Part shown: positions 43,746-55,119 of the stretch, piece by piece
Layout: each line of letters starts with the position of its first letter
Position numbering within the stretch: the stretch's first letter is position 1
NCBI RefSeq assembly: GCF_019279795.1
Contig: NC_056733.1
Span: 1,116,423,182 to 1,116,487,181, forward strand
Direction of reading: 5' to 3'
Length of the DNA stretch: 64,000 bases
Origin: Protopterus annectens
Lineage: Eukaryota > Chordata > Ceratodontiformes > Protopteridae
The notes under the pieces: model-generated
The model's database searches: none
What the model was told of the DNA's origin: nothing
Seen by the model: the letters and a program-made list of their open reading frames with translations, nothing else
Program-made: the position numbers and the translations under genes

Positions 43746-45639
43746 TAGGGGTAAGAAAAGAGAAATGCAGAGTGACAGTAATGGGAGGGACTGCAGAGTA
43801 GCTAAATAGAGGTATAAGTTAATTAGTGGTACTATTATTGGGTGGGGTTATAGATTGGATATTGGTTAGTTGGTTGAGAGTTTGGAGTGCTAATTGGATG
43901 TGGGTGGTGATGGGTGTATGGATCAAGTTGGGAGGGGAGAAGATTGAGATCAATGTAATTTTTATGGTGGTGGGTGGAAATAGGGGCAGAGCAGGGTAGT
44001 GGCATGAGCCCGAGTGAAGCAAGGGTGAACGGAGTGGGCTGAACCCCAGTCAGCAATGGAGCAATGCCAAAGAAAACCAGTCATACATAACAAAGGTCTG
44101 TGGGAGATGAGTTGAAATGCTAGATATTGGCAGCAATCTTGTAGTCCTTATGTATCAGAAAAATAAAATTTTAGTATACTGTAACTCTGTAAAGAGGCTA
44201 TTTAAGATGATGTGTATAAAGGTGAAGAAGAAGAAGTAATGCTATTAAAGTATGTTGCAAAAATTGAGTAGGTACTTTCCACGGACAAAGACTTAGGAAA
44301 TTAATGGGGGGGGCAGACCTAGGCGACCAAGCCTGTGTGCTCACCACTTCTTTTTAGTACAGACTAAAAAGGAACTGCTTTTTACAGTACAGCAAACAGG
44401 AGAAGCATGTACAATGATTGTCTTCAGTTGCATAGGGTTTGGTACGCTGCACTTTGCTTCAGAGTTAAGCACTGCGGGAAAGGCATCCAGGACCAGGTAG
44501 AGGGATAACCTGCTGTATTGATAGATGGACTGTAAAGAAAAAGGAAATTATGAGAGGTGAGTAAGGTTAAGAGCAGGAAGGGTTCAGAAAAAGGTAACAG
44601 TATAAGCTGGATATTCATTTAGCAGGAGTCTTACAAGCAGAATATCAATCAAATCCTTTTAGAAACAGTACAGTTTATCAGTTGTCCTCTTGAGAAGATA
44701 AGCAATTTTAACACAGTAATAGTATTACATATATGATAAACTGTGTTAAGTATACTTACAGTGACTGTTAATGCGAACAGTTAACTACAGTCTTTGCCAA
44801 GTTCCTAGTGAATCGCTACATCTGTAGGGATATCTGTGCTTTATGTACATAGTTACAGTCTCTCCATGATAAAATTATAGCATAATATAAATATTGCAAA
44901 TGCAAGGATAAAATCTGCTGAAGTCTTTTGCAGCACCTATATTCTTAAGCTATGCTGCTGTGACATCTGACCAAATAAATCAGCTACAGGTATTCCACCG
45001 ACAATTAGTACAGCTACTGCTTAATTCAACTTCTTAATTCTTTTTAGACAGTGCAAGAGTAATCCCTGGTCATGGTAATGATCAAATAAGGCAAAAGAGG
45101 CTTGAATAACTTACATGAGAAGAGATGAAGATCCTTGGAAGTGGTGAGCACACTTAGCTAGACCGCCGCAGACCAGCGTAGGCAGTGTTAGTAATTCAAA
45201 AATGGCACCTGCTTGCTTAAGTAAACTCAAAAAATTGAGTAGGCAGGGGAGGGTCCATTGCTGCGGTTATGTGTCACCCAAGAAGACGGAGGGTCCGATG
45301 AGCAGTTTACTACAGATAGTAATTAAGTAAGGGTAAAGAACTCTGGTCAACATGGAGCAATGCCAAAGAAAACCAGTCATTCATTAACAAAGGTCTACGG
45401 GAGATTAGTAGAAATGCTAGATATTAGCAGCAATCTTGTAATCAGTATGTATCAGAAAAATAAAGTTTGTAGTATACTCTTAACTCTGTAAAGAGGCTAT
45501 TTAAAATGATGTGTACATGTTTATTTAATATGTTCGATATTATATTCTGATTTAAGCCTCATTAGCCCCCCTCAAAAAAAAAGAGTAAATAAGACATGGA
45601 AATGCTCCAAATGTGGGGTTAACTGAGAGTTAAGTGCAG
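43746..45639 (-). other. Probable L2-like LINE 5' UTR sequence with a duplicated 165-bp block
   Basis: 43970-44060 (ggggcagagcagggtagtgg, then gtgaacggagtgggctgaac) resembles 53380-53450, just upstream of the ORF of LINE B. The stretch is therefore probably the 5' UTR of a related LINE in - orientation. A block of about 165 bp starting ggagcaatgccaaagaaaac occurs at 44058-44222 and again at 45352-45513, 1295 bp apart, in direct orientation. No ORF is present. The inverted phrase gaagtggtgagcacac occurs near 44320 (complement) and 45137. Confidence 0.5.
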
Positions 45640-46147
45640 TATTCTATGCATTTTTTCCAGTGCAAATGTTAATGAACTGGTTAAGTGCAGTGTTGTATGC
45701 ATTTTTTCCAGTATATATGGTAATGAACTGGTTTAACTGCAGTACTGTATGCATTTCTTCCAGTGCAAATGGTAAGGAACTGGTTAAGTGCAATGTTGTA
45801 TGCATTTTTTTCCAGTATAAATGATAATGAACTGGTTTAAGTCCAGTGCTGTATGCATTTCTTCCATTACAAATGGTAATGAACTGGCTTAAGTACAGTG
45901 CTGTATGCATTTCATCCAGTACAAATGGTAAGGAACTGTTTAAGTGCCGTGTTGTATGCATTACTTCCAGTACAGATGGTAATAAACTGGTTTAACTGCA
46001 GTGCTGTATGCTTTTCTTCCAGTATAAATTATAATGAACTGGTTAAGTGCAGTGTTGTATGCATTTCTTCCAGTACAGATAGTAATGAACTTGTTAAGTG
46101 CAGTGTTGTATACATTTCTTCCAGTACAGATGGTAAAGAACTACTTC
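45640..46147. repeat. Minisatellite, ~51-bp unit, about 10 copies
   Basis: The phrase gtgcagtgttgtatgcattt, with ttccagtacaaatggtaatgaactggtt, recurs every ~51 bp with about 10-20 percent divergence. Because 51 is a multiple of three, open frames of 17-residue repeats appear on both strands; these are by-products. The array ends abruptly at the CR1 RT fragment. Confidence 0.93.
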
Positions 46148-47393
46148 CTACGTTAACCTGGCCAAGGCAATAGATACATTACCCCACTCAGGGATTGTAA
46201 ACAAATCCAAGGAATTCTATATAGTCCCCTATTTCATCCACTGGATAGCCAGGTGGCCCTCAGATAGGACACAAGAAGTTAGGATAGGTGAGTCCACCTC
46301 CACAAAGAGGCTGGTTACTAGTGGAGTCCCACAGGGCTCTGTGCTGGATCCAATCCTTGGTGGCATCTACTTCTGTGAAGTCAAGGCTAATGTCAAGGTC
46401 CCCTGACTGTCCCAATTTTGCAGACAGTTGCAAATTAGGTGCATTCATAAAATCCCCCAAGACTCTAATATCCACCAGGAAGGGCTGACTCCAACAAATA
46501 TCTGCTGCTGAAGCCATGGTCTAAAATTCTGTGCCAAGAAATGCATACTGGTATCCTTCGGGAAGTTGGCTACTTTGGAAGCTTCCTCAGTGATAACACA
46601 CCCCTAAGAGTAGACACAGTATTCCGGGATTTGAGGATGCATGTAGACAATAACTTTGCTTTCAACTGTCATGTATGTATTCAACTGTCATGTGTCTATG
46701 GCCTTAAGGAAATCATTTTATGTTATGCAACTTTTAAGCAAAGGTGTGGCATCTAGGTCCAAGGAGGCCATCATTCCACTGTATTTTGCCTTCAGACCAA
46801 CTATGAGTACAGTGTCCACTTTACTATGTACCTGACCAGGTATATGCAACAAATAGAACATCTACATAGGTTCCTCACAAAAAGGATACATGGTATAAGC
46901 AACATGTGTTATATAAATGGCTTCAAAGCTGTATGTCTGCACTTGATCTATAGACTGGTAAGGGTTGATCTATGCCTACATACAAGGCATCTTTGAATCC
47001 CACTCTGATGGACCCCCTGCATATCTGCAAACAAATAGTATGAATATTACATGATCAAGGGAGTTAAAGTTGCTTGTGACATGAGTAGGACATATTGGAG
47101 GGACAGGTTTGTGTCTCAGACACAGCCCCTTCTATGGAACAGGCTTCCCATCCATGTGAAGCAGAGTTCTTCACTGATGCAATTCAATTGCAACATGGAT
47201 GGGGAATAGGAATTTCACCCCAGGTTTGGCACCTATGTCCTTAATAGAGGCAGCCTGTAAATGCTTAACTACCCCATCTTGAACCTGCATATACTCCTTA
47301 GAATAATTTTAAGGGTCCTAAAACATCAGATACATTTGAAATGTATGGCTAGGCTTAAAATGTCCCCTGTAATGGTTAGCCTAGTATACACCT
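46148..47393 (+). pseudogene. CR1 LINE 3' half, decayed
   Basis: It begins YVNLAKAIDTLPHSGIVNKS, the RT block also at 42543 (YLDLAKLFDTIPHSGIIDR). It continues with VTSGVPQGSVLDPILGGIYF, a decayed FADD region (CRQLQIRC), RFLTKRIHG and YWRDRFVSQTQPLLWNRLPI. It ends with the CR1 tail gcctagtatacacctattag. Stops and frameshifts are frequent, so it is older than the copy at 33663-43745. Confidence 0.88.
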
Positions 47394-47399
47394 ATTAGA

Positions 47400-49085
47400 C
47401 TATGAGCATGTTACCTTAGAACTTTCTTGCCTCTGGCACGAGTACTGAACATCAGTCTGTCAGATTTTGATTTGTGCCTCTTCCTTAGCCATTGGGCAGA
47501 TAAGTATCCTTGTTGGGAATGTTCCTCTTCTTTTTTGTTAATTAAAATTTTGTACATATCGTCGAAGGAAAAAAGTGATTGTGGGAGGCAAATTCCTCAC
47601 AGAGACCATCATTTTAAAGTGTCTTCTTTGCTAAAGTGCTAAACACAGCTATAAGGACTGTTCTAGACCCATACATAGCTGTGTTGTTTAAAAATTTACC
47701 TTTAAATTCAAAGGCTTAAGGAGCTTGCACAAGGTAAAATAGCCCAAAATTTGCATCTCCCAATGTACCTCCATTGGAAAAAAAAATCTAAGCAACTAAA
47801 GCTTGAGACTTCTGTTGTCCAGAGAGACTCCAAACATCTTTGTTGTGTTTCTTGCTGAGTCCTCGGACCATGCAGTTCCTGTAGCTGCTCGTTATTGCAA
47901 CACCATCAGGGGCCAGTATGGTACAGCCATCTTGCATGTCCATCACATCCGACAAGTCCATCACTTCTAGCACGAAGGGGAAAGCTTGGCTTATTATTTC
48001 AGAGGGACCTGAGGGCATACCTCGGGTCTTAGGGAAGAAGTTCCCAGTTCCTTGATTGAGGTATGTCAGGGCTCGGAGCTACCATATACCATACCAGACA
48101 GACAGCTGTCTAGTGTAAGATGAAGCAAAAGTCTAAACATGCTGTTTCCCTGTAAATGTCTTAAGGATTTTGAGAAGGAATGGCAGGATTTACTCTGTCA
48201 TTTTTCAATTTGATTTGTACACAGTTACTTTTTAAAGCTATTATGTCCATGAAGCCAACTTCATTTTTTGCTGCTGCTGCTGCTACACCTTTCTATTCAC
48301 CAGTGGCTTTTGCCTCTGATGATGAGTATACATTATCTCCAGATTCTCCTCTGGAAGAGGGGACAGTCATTAAAGTGATGCAGCACTTCCAGTGGGAAGA
48401 TTCCCAGTTGTCTGATATCCAGAAAAGATGCTGTGCACTTTTGTAGATCGGTATGCCAAAATCATATGCCATTCCGTTTTGGAGGCTTTGTTAGTTATTT
48501 TTTCCTACTGGCTGCCTTAATCCCAGGTCTCAGCCACCTGCCTCAAAGGAACCTGATAGTTCTACAAGTTTGCAGACCTTGAACATTTCTTGTATGTGAA
48601 TCCTACTTCATATCCAGCTGTTATCTGCCTTTCCACTGAAAAACCTACAAAACTGCTTCCTTTGTCTAATGTTTTACCCACAGATAAAGATAGCTGAAAG
48701 GATGTCAAAGCTAAGCTTCTGGATTCACCTCTGGCTAAGCAACATCTTTTTGGCTCTGCTGCTGCAGAACTTTTCAAGACTCTGCAGGAGAAAGGTAAGG
48801 TCATGCAAGATTTTTTTTATGTCATGGGAGATTTTAAAGAATGTTCCTATCTCCTGTTTTTATGTTCCAGAGAAACTGTCCTACTAAGGCTAGTCCCTTT
48901 AGTTGCAAGTACTAAAAACGATCTAAAAACAATAAAGAGAGATTTCTGGACAAATTTCAGCAGGATTATTTCCCCTTAGTTATTTGATTTATATTTAGAG
49001 TTATTAAAGAAAATAAGGGGCTCATAAATACAAGGATATCATTGGTCTGGTAATCAAGAAAAGTGGGGTTAATTTTAAATTACAT
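47400..49085 (+). pseudogene. DIRS leader and gag remnant
   Basis: The leader resembles 6700-6770. The gag start reads SDCGRQIPHRDHHFKVSS (about 47575), like NNCITCGKQIPHKDFHLYC in element 1. Later blocks are VIKVMQHFQWEDSQLSDIQK (about 48375-48430) and, in another frame, VKAKLLDSPLAKQHLFGSAA (48705-48765), which equals AKLLDAPLQHDSLFG of element 1. It lacks RT, RNase H and recombinase and is heavily frameshifted. A shorter - strand frame at 47788-48018 has no recognisable identity. Confidence 0.82.
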
Positions 49086-49136
49086 TATTTTGTACCTAAT
49101 ACATCCAGAAGGTCCACACATCCATCACAGCCCATC

Positions 49137-49342
49137 ACAGATTAGAGGTTAAAGCACAGGATTACCAACTGGTAGACCTGGGTTCGAAACCTGGTTAGAA
49201 TACAACTGTGCAGCATTAGTGTCTGTGCGGAAGAAAGGCCTGGCAATTACTTCTATAATATGATATGAGAATCCTATGGGGCCTGCTCACAGTGTCACCA
49301 TGAGTCGATTTCAGCTCGAGGGCATCTTAATACTTAAATCCA
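49137..49342 (+). mobile_element. tRNA-derived SINE, second family
   Basis: The tRNA-like head includes ttagaggttaaagcacagg (A-box region) and a perfect B box in gacctgggttcgaaacctgg. The body contains ctgtgcggaagaaaggcctg. The 3' end reads caccatgagtcgatttcagc, then tcgagggcatcttaat. That ending resembles SINE tails with atgagtcggaatcgactcga known from other vertebrates. It has no similarity to the CR1-tailed SINE at 2762-2957. Confidence 0.82.
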
Positions 49343-52272
49343 GAAAAGGACATGTCAGCATTCTGGAACATTTTGAGACAATTTCAAGTCTCTTCGGTAT
49401 ATAAAATTTATTTATTTAATATTTCTTTACCAGGAAAGTCTGACTGGACACAGGTCCTTTTTCAGTGGAGGCCCGGGGTGAAAAGCTCCATGAGTAACAG
49501 TACATTTTCATGCACACATTACAATAATCAATAAAGTATAAAGTAAACAAAATGTAGTATACATAAGAACATACACATTTGTTACATCTTGACAACAAAA
49601 CCTAGGCTATGAACATAGCTAGTACTATTTGTAGGTTATGACTTATGTCAAGATATAAGGTTAAGACAGGTTGGTAGGAACAAAGGATTAAACACCAGGG
49701 GAGAAGTTGGATATGTTTTGGGTATACTGTGATGTATCAGAGCACTCATGAGGGGTTAGTAAAGGAAGATAGCCACTTATTTTTAAGATAAGCTTTAAGT
49801 GATGGTTTAAAGTGGTTAGTGGATGAGACTGAGAGAATGGATTTAGGAAAGGAGTTCCATATACAAGATGTATAGTTGGAAAATAAAGATTCTCCTGCAG
49901 CATTGTTGTCCTTGAAGACGGTGAGTAAGTTCTTATTGTTAGAGCGAAGCGGTCTGCTTGTACTGTAAGGAAGGATGAGATTTTGTGGTGCAGGGGTTCT
50001 AGTTGGTTGTGTTACAGTTTTGTGAGTTAGGGAGAGTTGGTTTTTAAAAATAATGTTGGGAAGCTCAAGCTAGTCTAGTATCCTTAAAGCTGCACAATGA
50101 TGTGTTCTATATGGGCAATCAGATGCAAACTTAGCAATTTTATTATAACATGCTTCTAGCTTAGATAAGTCAGTTTTCCTTAGATTAGTTAAAATTGAAG
50201 AGGCATATAGTAGAGTGGAGAGCAGATGGGTTTGTGCTAATGTAATTCTGGCCATTGTAGTCAGGAACCTTTTGTGCCTATATAGACTTCCAAGTTTCTT
50301 ATGGACTTTTTTTTTATAGTTCGGGAGAAATGCAAGTCACATTTTAGGGTATTGTCTATTTCCACTCCAAGAAACTTTGTATGGGTTGTCGGGGAGATCA
50401 CAGTATTGCCTTTGGCTATTATGTTAAATGGTGGGCATGAGATAGATGTCTTGTTAGGTTGGAAGAGTAATCATTTAGTTTTGTTTGGGTTCAGGGTTAG
50501 ATGGGCATTGGCTAACCATGTTTCAACAGAAGTGAAAGATTCCTGTGTTTGAGAATGAAGAGTTGATAGAGAAGTTGGCAGCACAGATAAGTGTTGAATC
50601 ATCTGCATACTGTATTATAGAACCATGTGGAGTTGCTTTGTGTAGATTATTAGTAAAGAGGGAGAAAAGGAGAGGGTCCAAGATAGATCCTTGGGGGACA
50701 CCAATGGATAAAGGAAGATGTGGAGCTAGGTCACCCTGCCATAGAAAAGATTGTTGACAGCCAGATAAATAATTATATAACCATGCTGTGGCAGATGGTG
50801 AGAAGCTTATCTCGGTTAGTACATCTATTAGTTTGGAATGGGAGACCATATCAAAAGCTTTTGATAGGTCTAGAAAGATGGCAGATACAAAGTTGTTGTT
50901 ATTCCTGTGATGGTTTATGGTGTTAGTGAAGGATAAGAGAGCTATAGTGATACTATGTGATGGGTGAAACCCATACTGAGTGTTTGTTCGAAGCTTATTT
51001 GTTAGTAAGAATTTCATGACCTGGAGATGAATACACCTTTCAGGTAGCTTAGAAAGAGGTGAAAGAATAGCAATTGGCCGATAGTTTGTCAGTTCTGTGG
51101 AAGGTCCCCCTTTATGAAGTGGGATTACATGGGAAATTTTCCACAGTTGAGAGACCTTGTTTTCGGGAATGGATCTATTTATAAGGATTGATACTGGGAA
51201 GGCTATAGATTCAGCTGCAGTTTTGAGGTATTCACTGGGTAAGTTATCTACGGCAAGTGTAGTAGGTTTTAGTTTGTGTAGTAGTTTTTTTTTATAGTGG
51301 CTGTTGGAACTGTGGAAAAAGAGAATGAGGCATTGCTAGTTGTAGACTTGGCTGGTTTGCTGTTTGGAAAGGGCAATTATAGATTCAGTAAAATGTTTGT
51401 TAAAAATGGTAGCTATGCTATCGGAATTGTTGTGAATGTTTGGTGTTGGTGTAGTAGATTTTCCTGGGTGAAGGATTGAGTTTATAGATGGCCAGAATTT
51501 TTGAGGGTTTTTTATATGTGTTTTGAATGTTATGATAGAAATTTATTTTATCCTGTTTTATTTATTTATTTTTTTGCCTTATTTCTAAGTTCTTGATACT
51601 GTTATTTAGAAACTATTGTGTTAGTCTTATGCCATAGTTCCCAGGCTTTATCTCTAGTTTTCAGAAGGACCCTAGTGTCTCTGTTTAGCCAGGGGGCATA
51701 GTTTGATTTTACTCTGATGGTTCTGACAGGGGCATGTGCATTTAATATATCTAAGAAAGATTTATTAAAGTGGTTCAGTGCATCATCTAGGTCAAGGTAC
51801 TTGAGTGGAGTCCAATTACACCTTTGTAGGCCAGCTAGGAAGTTGTCAAGATTAAAGTTATGTTTTTTCCTCAGTTGTTTAAACATAGTAGTTTTAGTGA
51901 GAATGTGTGTTGTATAAGAGATGTGGGTAGGTGGTAACTCAGACCATCAAGAAGGCAACCTGATTGGAATGAGTGAGAGGAGTTATTTAATAATATCCAA
52001 TCCAATGTGGATTGTTTTTACTAGGTTTATCTATTCAGGTAGGTTCTTGAATAGTTTGTGTAAAACCATGCACATTTATGTGATGAATGGGGGTGATCTG
52101 TATCACATGCAAACTAGTCTAAATTAAAATCACCCAATATGAATGTCTCCTGACTAAGGGTACATACTTGCCCAGTACAATAGACATTCTGTAACTGGGG
52201 CATTATTTCCAGGTGGGATATAGCAGCCAATTATATTGTGTTTTTCTTGAATTTATGGTTAGTGTGGTATAG

Positions 52273-52288
52273 ATGATTTCTGCACTGT
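52273..52288. repeat. Target-site duplication, left copy
   Basis: atgatttctgcactgt is repeated exactly at 52484-52499, flanking the foldback element. Confidence 0.9.
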
Positions 52289-52483
52289 AAATCCACAAAA
52301 CCAAACGAAACCAAGAAGTACACAAAACAGTTCAAGCCTTCACAAACAGGTGCTGGATTTATTTTTCAGGTCAGGTCTGATGAAGTTCCTTGTAAATGCT
52401 TTTTGGAACGAAAGTGCTTACTTGCAGTTTGAAAAATAAATCCAGCACCTGTTTGTGAAGGCTTGAGCTTTTTTGTGCACTTC
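52289..52483. mobile_element. Foldback element with hammerhead-like centre (PLE-derived)
   Basis: This is a 195-bp insertion in LINE B bounded by an exact 16-bp target duplication. The arms 52315-52368 and 52430-52483 are complementary (ttcaagccttcacaaacagg on one side; cctgtttgtgaaggcttgag on the other). The 61-bp centre contains ctgatga (52377-52383), one A, gttcc, a 15-base loop, ggaac (52405-52409) and gaaa (52410-52413), followed by gtgctt. This is the hammerhead core order CUGANGA-stem II-GAAA, as at 17932 in the PLE tail. I infer a pair of inverted PLE pseudo-LTR ends without the coding part. Confidence 0.8.
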
Positions 52484-53130
52484 ATGATTTCTGCACTGTC
52501 CAGTTGCGGGGTTTTGCATTCAAGGAAAGTTAAAGTGAGATGGTATTTAAAAAGGACAGCAACTCCACCTCCTCTTTTGTTGAGTCTATCCACCCATAGT
52601 ATGGAGTAACCTGGGGCTAGTATTTCATTATCTTTTGTACTTGGTTTTAACCATGTTTCAGTGATTATGACTATGTCTGTCGAGTATGTAGCTAGAGTGG
52701 TATGGAAGATGTCCAATTTGTTGCCTATACGTCTAATATTAATGTTCATTAGCAATAGGTCTGATTTTTTCTGTTTAGGATTGGATGTGTGGGGGTGTTG
52801 AGACTAGAGTGATTAGATGGGTTGGTGTTATCTGAGAGTGGTCCAGGGTTTGGGTGGATGTCACCATTAAGCAGTAGCCTAGAAACAATGCTGGTAAGTA
52901 GTTTTAATTGTTTGATAAGCTCATTGTTGTATAACTGAGGATTATAGTGACTATCTTTAGTAGTTATTAATTTAAATGGAAAATATTGGAGGCTAGTAAT
53001 ATTACAAGTGTAGGACTGATGGTGAGATATGTACATGGAGTAGGATGGTAAGGTGGGTTTGTGGTGTGATGAAAAGTGGATGTCTGGAATGTGTTGTGAT
53101 AAGTAGTGAGCTAAGATAGTAATATGAGTG

Positions 53131-53341
53131 TAGTAAGAAGTGATAGGTGAAGCACGGACATGGTATAGGTCTAGGAGGAGGAAAAAGGATAACAGGAAGT
53201 GCATCTAATTGGATGGATAGAGTGAGGGAGTGTCTGTAGTAAGAAGTGATAGGTGAAGCACGAGCATGGTATAGGTCTAGGAGGAGGAAAAAGGATAACA
53301 GGAAGTGTGTCTAACTGAATGGCTAGAGTGAAGGAGTGTCA
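53131..53341. repeat. 106-bp tandem duplication in the 5' UTR of LINE B
   Basis: tagtaagaagtgataggtga begins at 53131 and again at 53237; the copies are nearly identical (for example cacggacatgg against cacgagcatgg). It overlaps the ORF start at 53204, so one signal-like N-terminus is in the duplicated unit. Confidence 0.9.
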
Positions 53342-53460
53342 GTCTAGTGCTCAAGAGTAGAAGCAGTGGAGGCGGGTGGGATATAGGGCAGGGTAGGGGA
53401 GCAGAGTGAGCCCAAAGGGTGAACGGAGAGAGCAGAACAACCCCAGCAGGAGGGATTCCA

Positions 53461-53934
53461 AAATGAAAAGAAAAAAACTGTCAGGAGCCAGGAAATGTAA
53501 GTAAGACAATACACTGTGTTAGATCTTTTCAGCTTACAAAACCAAATGTTGCTAGCAAGCTCTTAAGGATGAATAGAGCTAAGGGAATCGAGACTGAGGT
53601 AAAGGTTTGTTTTGCAATAATTTTAACCTTAGACTCTGGAGCTCACCTGTTTGTATACAGAGGGATAAGGAACTTGTACAATTAGTAGAGTACGTTGCTA
53701 CCTAGTGGCCAACTTCATTAAAGCTCTCCAAGTTGGAAGCTGAATGAAGCTCAATGCAGCTGTGTTCACCTCCCAGTGATGGTCACAAAGTAAGGGAAAA
53801 TTGTTATAAACAATTCAGTGACATCCACCTAATAATTAATGCTACTGGAAGGCTTGTGTTTAAAAGTTGAGATTTCCCAGGGCTGATTTGAGCTTTTGCT
53901 GGAAACTTGCTTCAGAACTAAAAGTGTGTGTGCG

Positions 53935-53996
<62 letters not shown>

Positions 53997-54334
53997 GGGG
54001 GGGGGGGGGCGAGATCGCAAGGCTTGTGGATGACCCAAGCAAATTGCAAAGAGAAAAAATAGACAGAGTGTGAGCAGAAAGTGAATAGTACAGTTCTAGG
54101 AGAAATGGAGACAATTGTGAGAGTAGAGGATATTAGTCAGAGAGTGATGGAAGGCTTATCAGAAGACAGAGAGTGGAAACAAGAAATGGTACAACAAGGT
54201 ACATATATAAATGTCTGAGGAAGAGTAAATAATCACAAAGAATAGGAAACAGTGTCTAGGCAGATCGTAATAGACAAAGTTAACAATGTACTAAGTCTAA
54301 TAGGTTAAAAGTAGCACCATAGTTCGGTAAGACG
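53461..54334. other. Unassigned sequence with TG microsatellite and G run
   Basis: A (TG)n tract spans about 53939-53996, followed by a run of about 13 G (53997-54009). There is no gene; open frames across the TG tract are artefacts. Confidence 0.6.
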
Positions 54335-54790
54335 TGTAACAAATGCTGTGTTTCTGCTTTTCAAATACCAAATAAACAAGCAACTGTATGTTTCTCCTGA
54401 CAAATACCAAGTATGTTTCTGCTTACAAAACCAGTTAGAACTGTAGTTAGATGAGATGCAGGTTAAAGTTTGCAACAAACACTGTTTCTGCTTTTCTGAT
54501 ACCAAATAAACGGTATGTTTCTCCTTACTAATAGCAGATATGTTTCTGCTAACTAATACAATGGAAACTGTAGTTGGGTAACAAACACTGTTTCTACTTT
54601 TCAAAACCAGATATCAAATAAACAAACTGTATGTTTCTCCTTACTGATAGCAGGTATGTTTCTGCTAACCAATACCAATTAGAACTGTAGTTAGGCAAAA
54701 TATTGGCTAGAATTTGTAGCAAATGCTGGGTTTCTGCTGTTTGTGTACAAAATAAACAGCAACTGTATGTTTCTGCTTACTAATACTAAA
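54335..54790. repeat. Minisatellite, four copies of ~107-138 bp
   Basis: Repeat starts at about 54335, 54473, 54580 and 54718 (acaaacactgtttctgcttt) are each followed by taccaaataaac...actgtatgtttctcctta and, in most copies, tagaactgtagttag. Spacings are 138, 107 and 138 bp. The third spacing and the shorter second copy reflect an internal deletion. Confidence 0.85.
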
Positions 54791-55119
54791 TGCAGAATAC
54801 AGTGAAGCAGATATCAATAAGGAATTGTCTATGAAGCCAGTCTAGCTTCCTAGGTAAGTTTAGATATGTAAGTACGCATGTAAACAATGGAGTAATCACC
54901 AAGCCTACATATGCAATGCGCAGTTTAAAAAAAAGCATCACAGTTTTGACAGACTATACGCTCTAAATAGCAATAATAAGTGTAGCCCAGCATAAAAATC
55001 CCTGTAAATTATGACAGCAAACAGACAACTAAAACCAGACAATTAATGAAGATAAAGTAAGGTTTATAGCCTTAAATGATATACCCACACATGACTTGGT
55101 TCAGTAATACTCATATTTA

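Larger units (their letters stand above)
49400..53460 (-). mobile_element. L2-like LINE B (near full length, inactive)
   Basis: On the - strand: a G/A-type 5' UTR (53460-53205) with a 106-bp tandem duplication. The ORF then starts MHFLLSFFLLLDLYHVRASP (53204), a signal-peptide-like segment. The 2A-like motif LLLNGDIHPNPGP is at about 52880-52842. After a frameshift comes the endonuclease: GNKLDIFHTTLATYSTDIVI, TETWL and RGGGVAVLFKY (52720-52500). A mid-region at 51886-51602 includes YAPWLNRDTRVLLKTRDKAW. RT at 51017-50523 has SAIFLDLSKAFDMVSHSKLI, GVPQGSILDPLLFSLFTNNL and YADD at 50609-50598. The C-terminus is near 50255-50070. The 3' end is near 49400, with the same ending as LINE A. A 195-bp foldback element interrupts the endonuclease region. 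Confidence 0.87.

Noticed and set aside
45644-46173. Repeat proteins with 17-residue periodicity on both strands
   Set aside because: The DNA repeat unit is 51 bp, so open periodic frames arise automatically; divergence shows no codon bias.
53829-54114. His/Thr and Val/Cys repeat frames
   Set aside because: Translation of the TG tract and adjacent G run.
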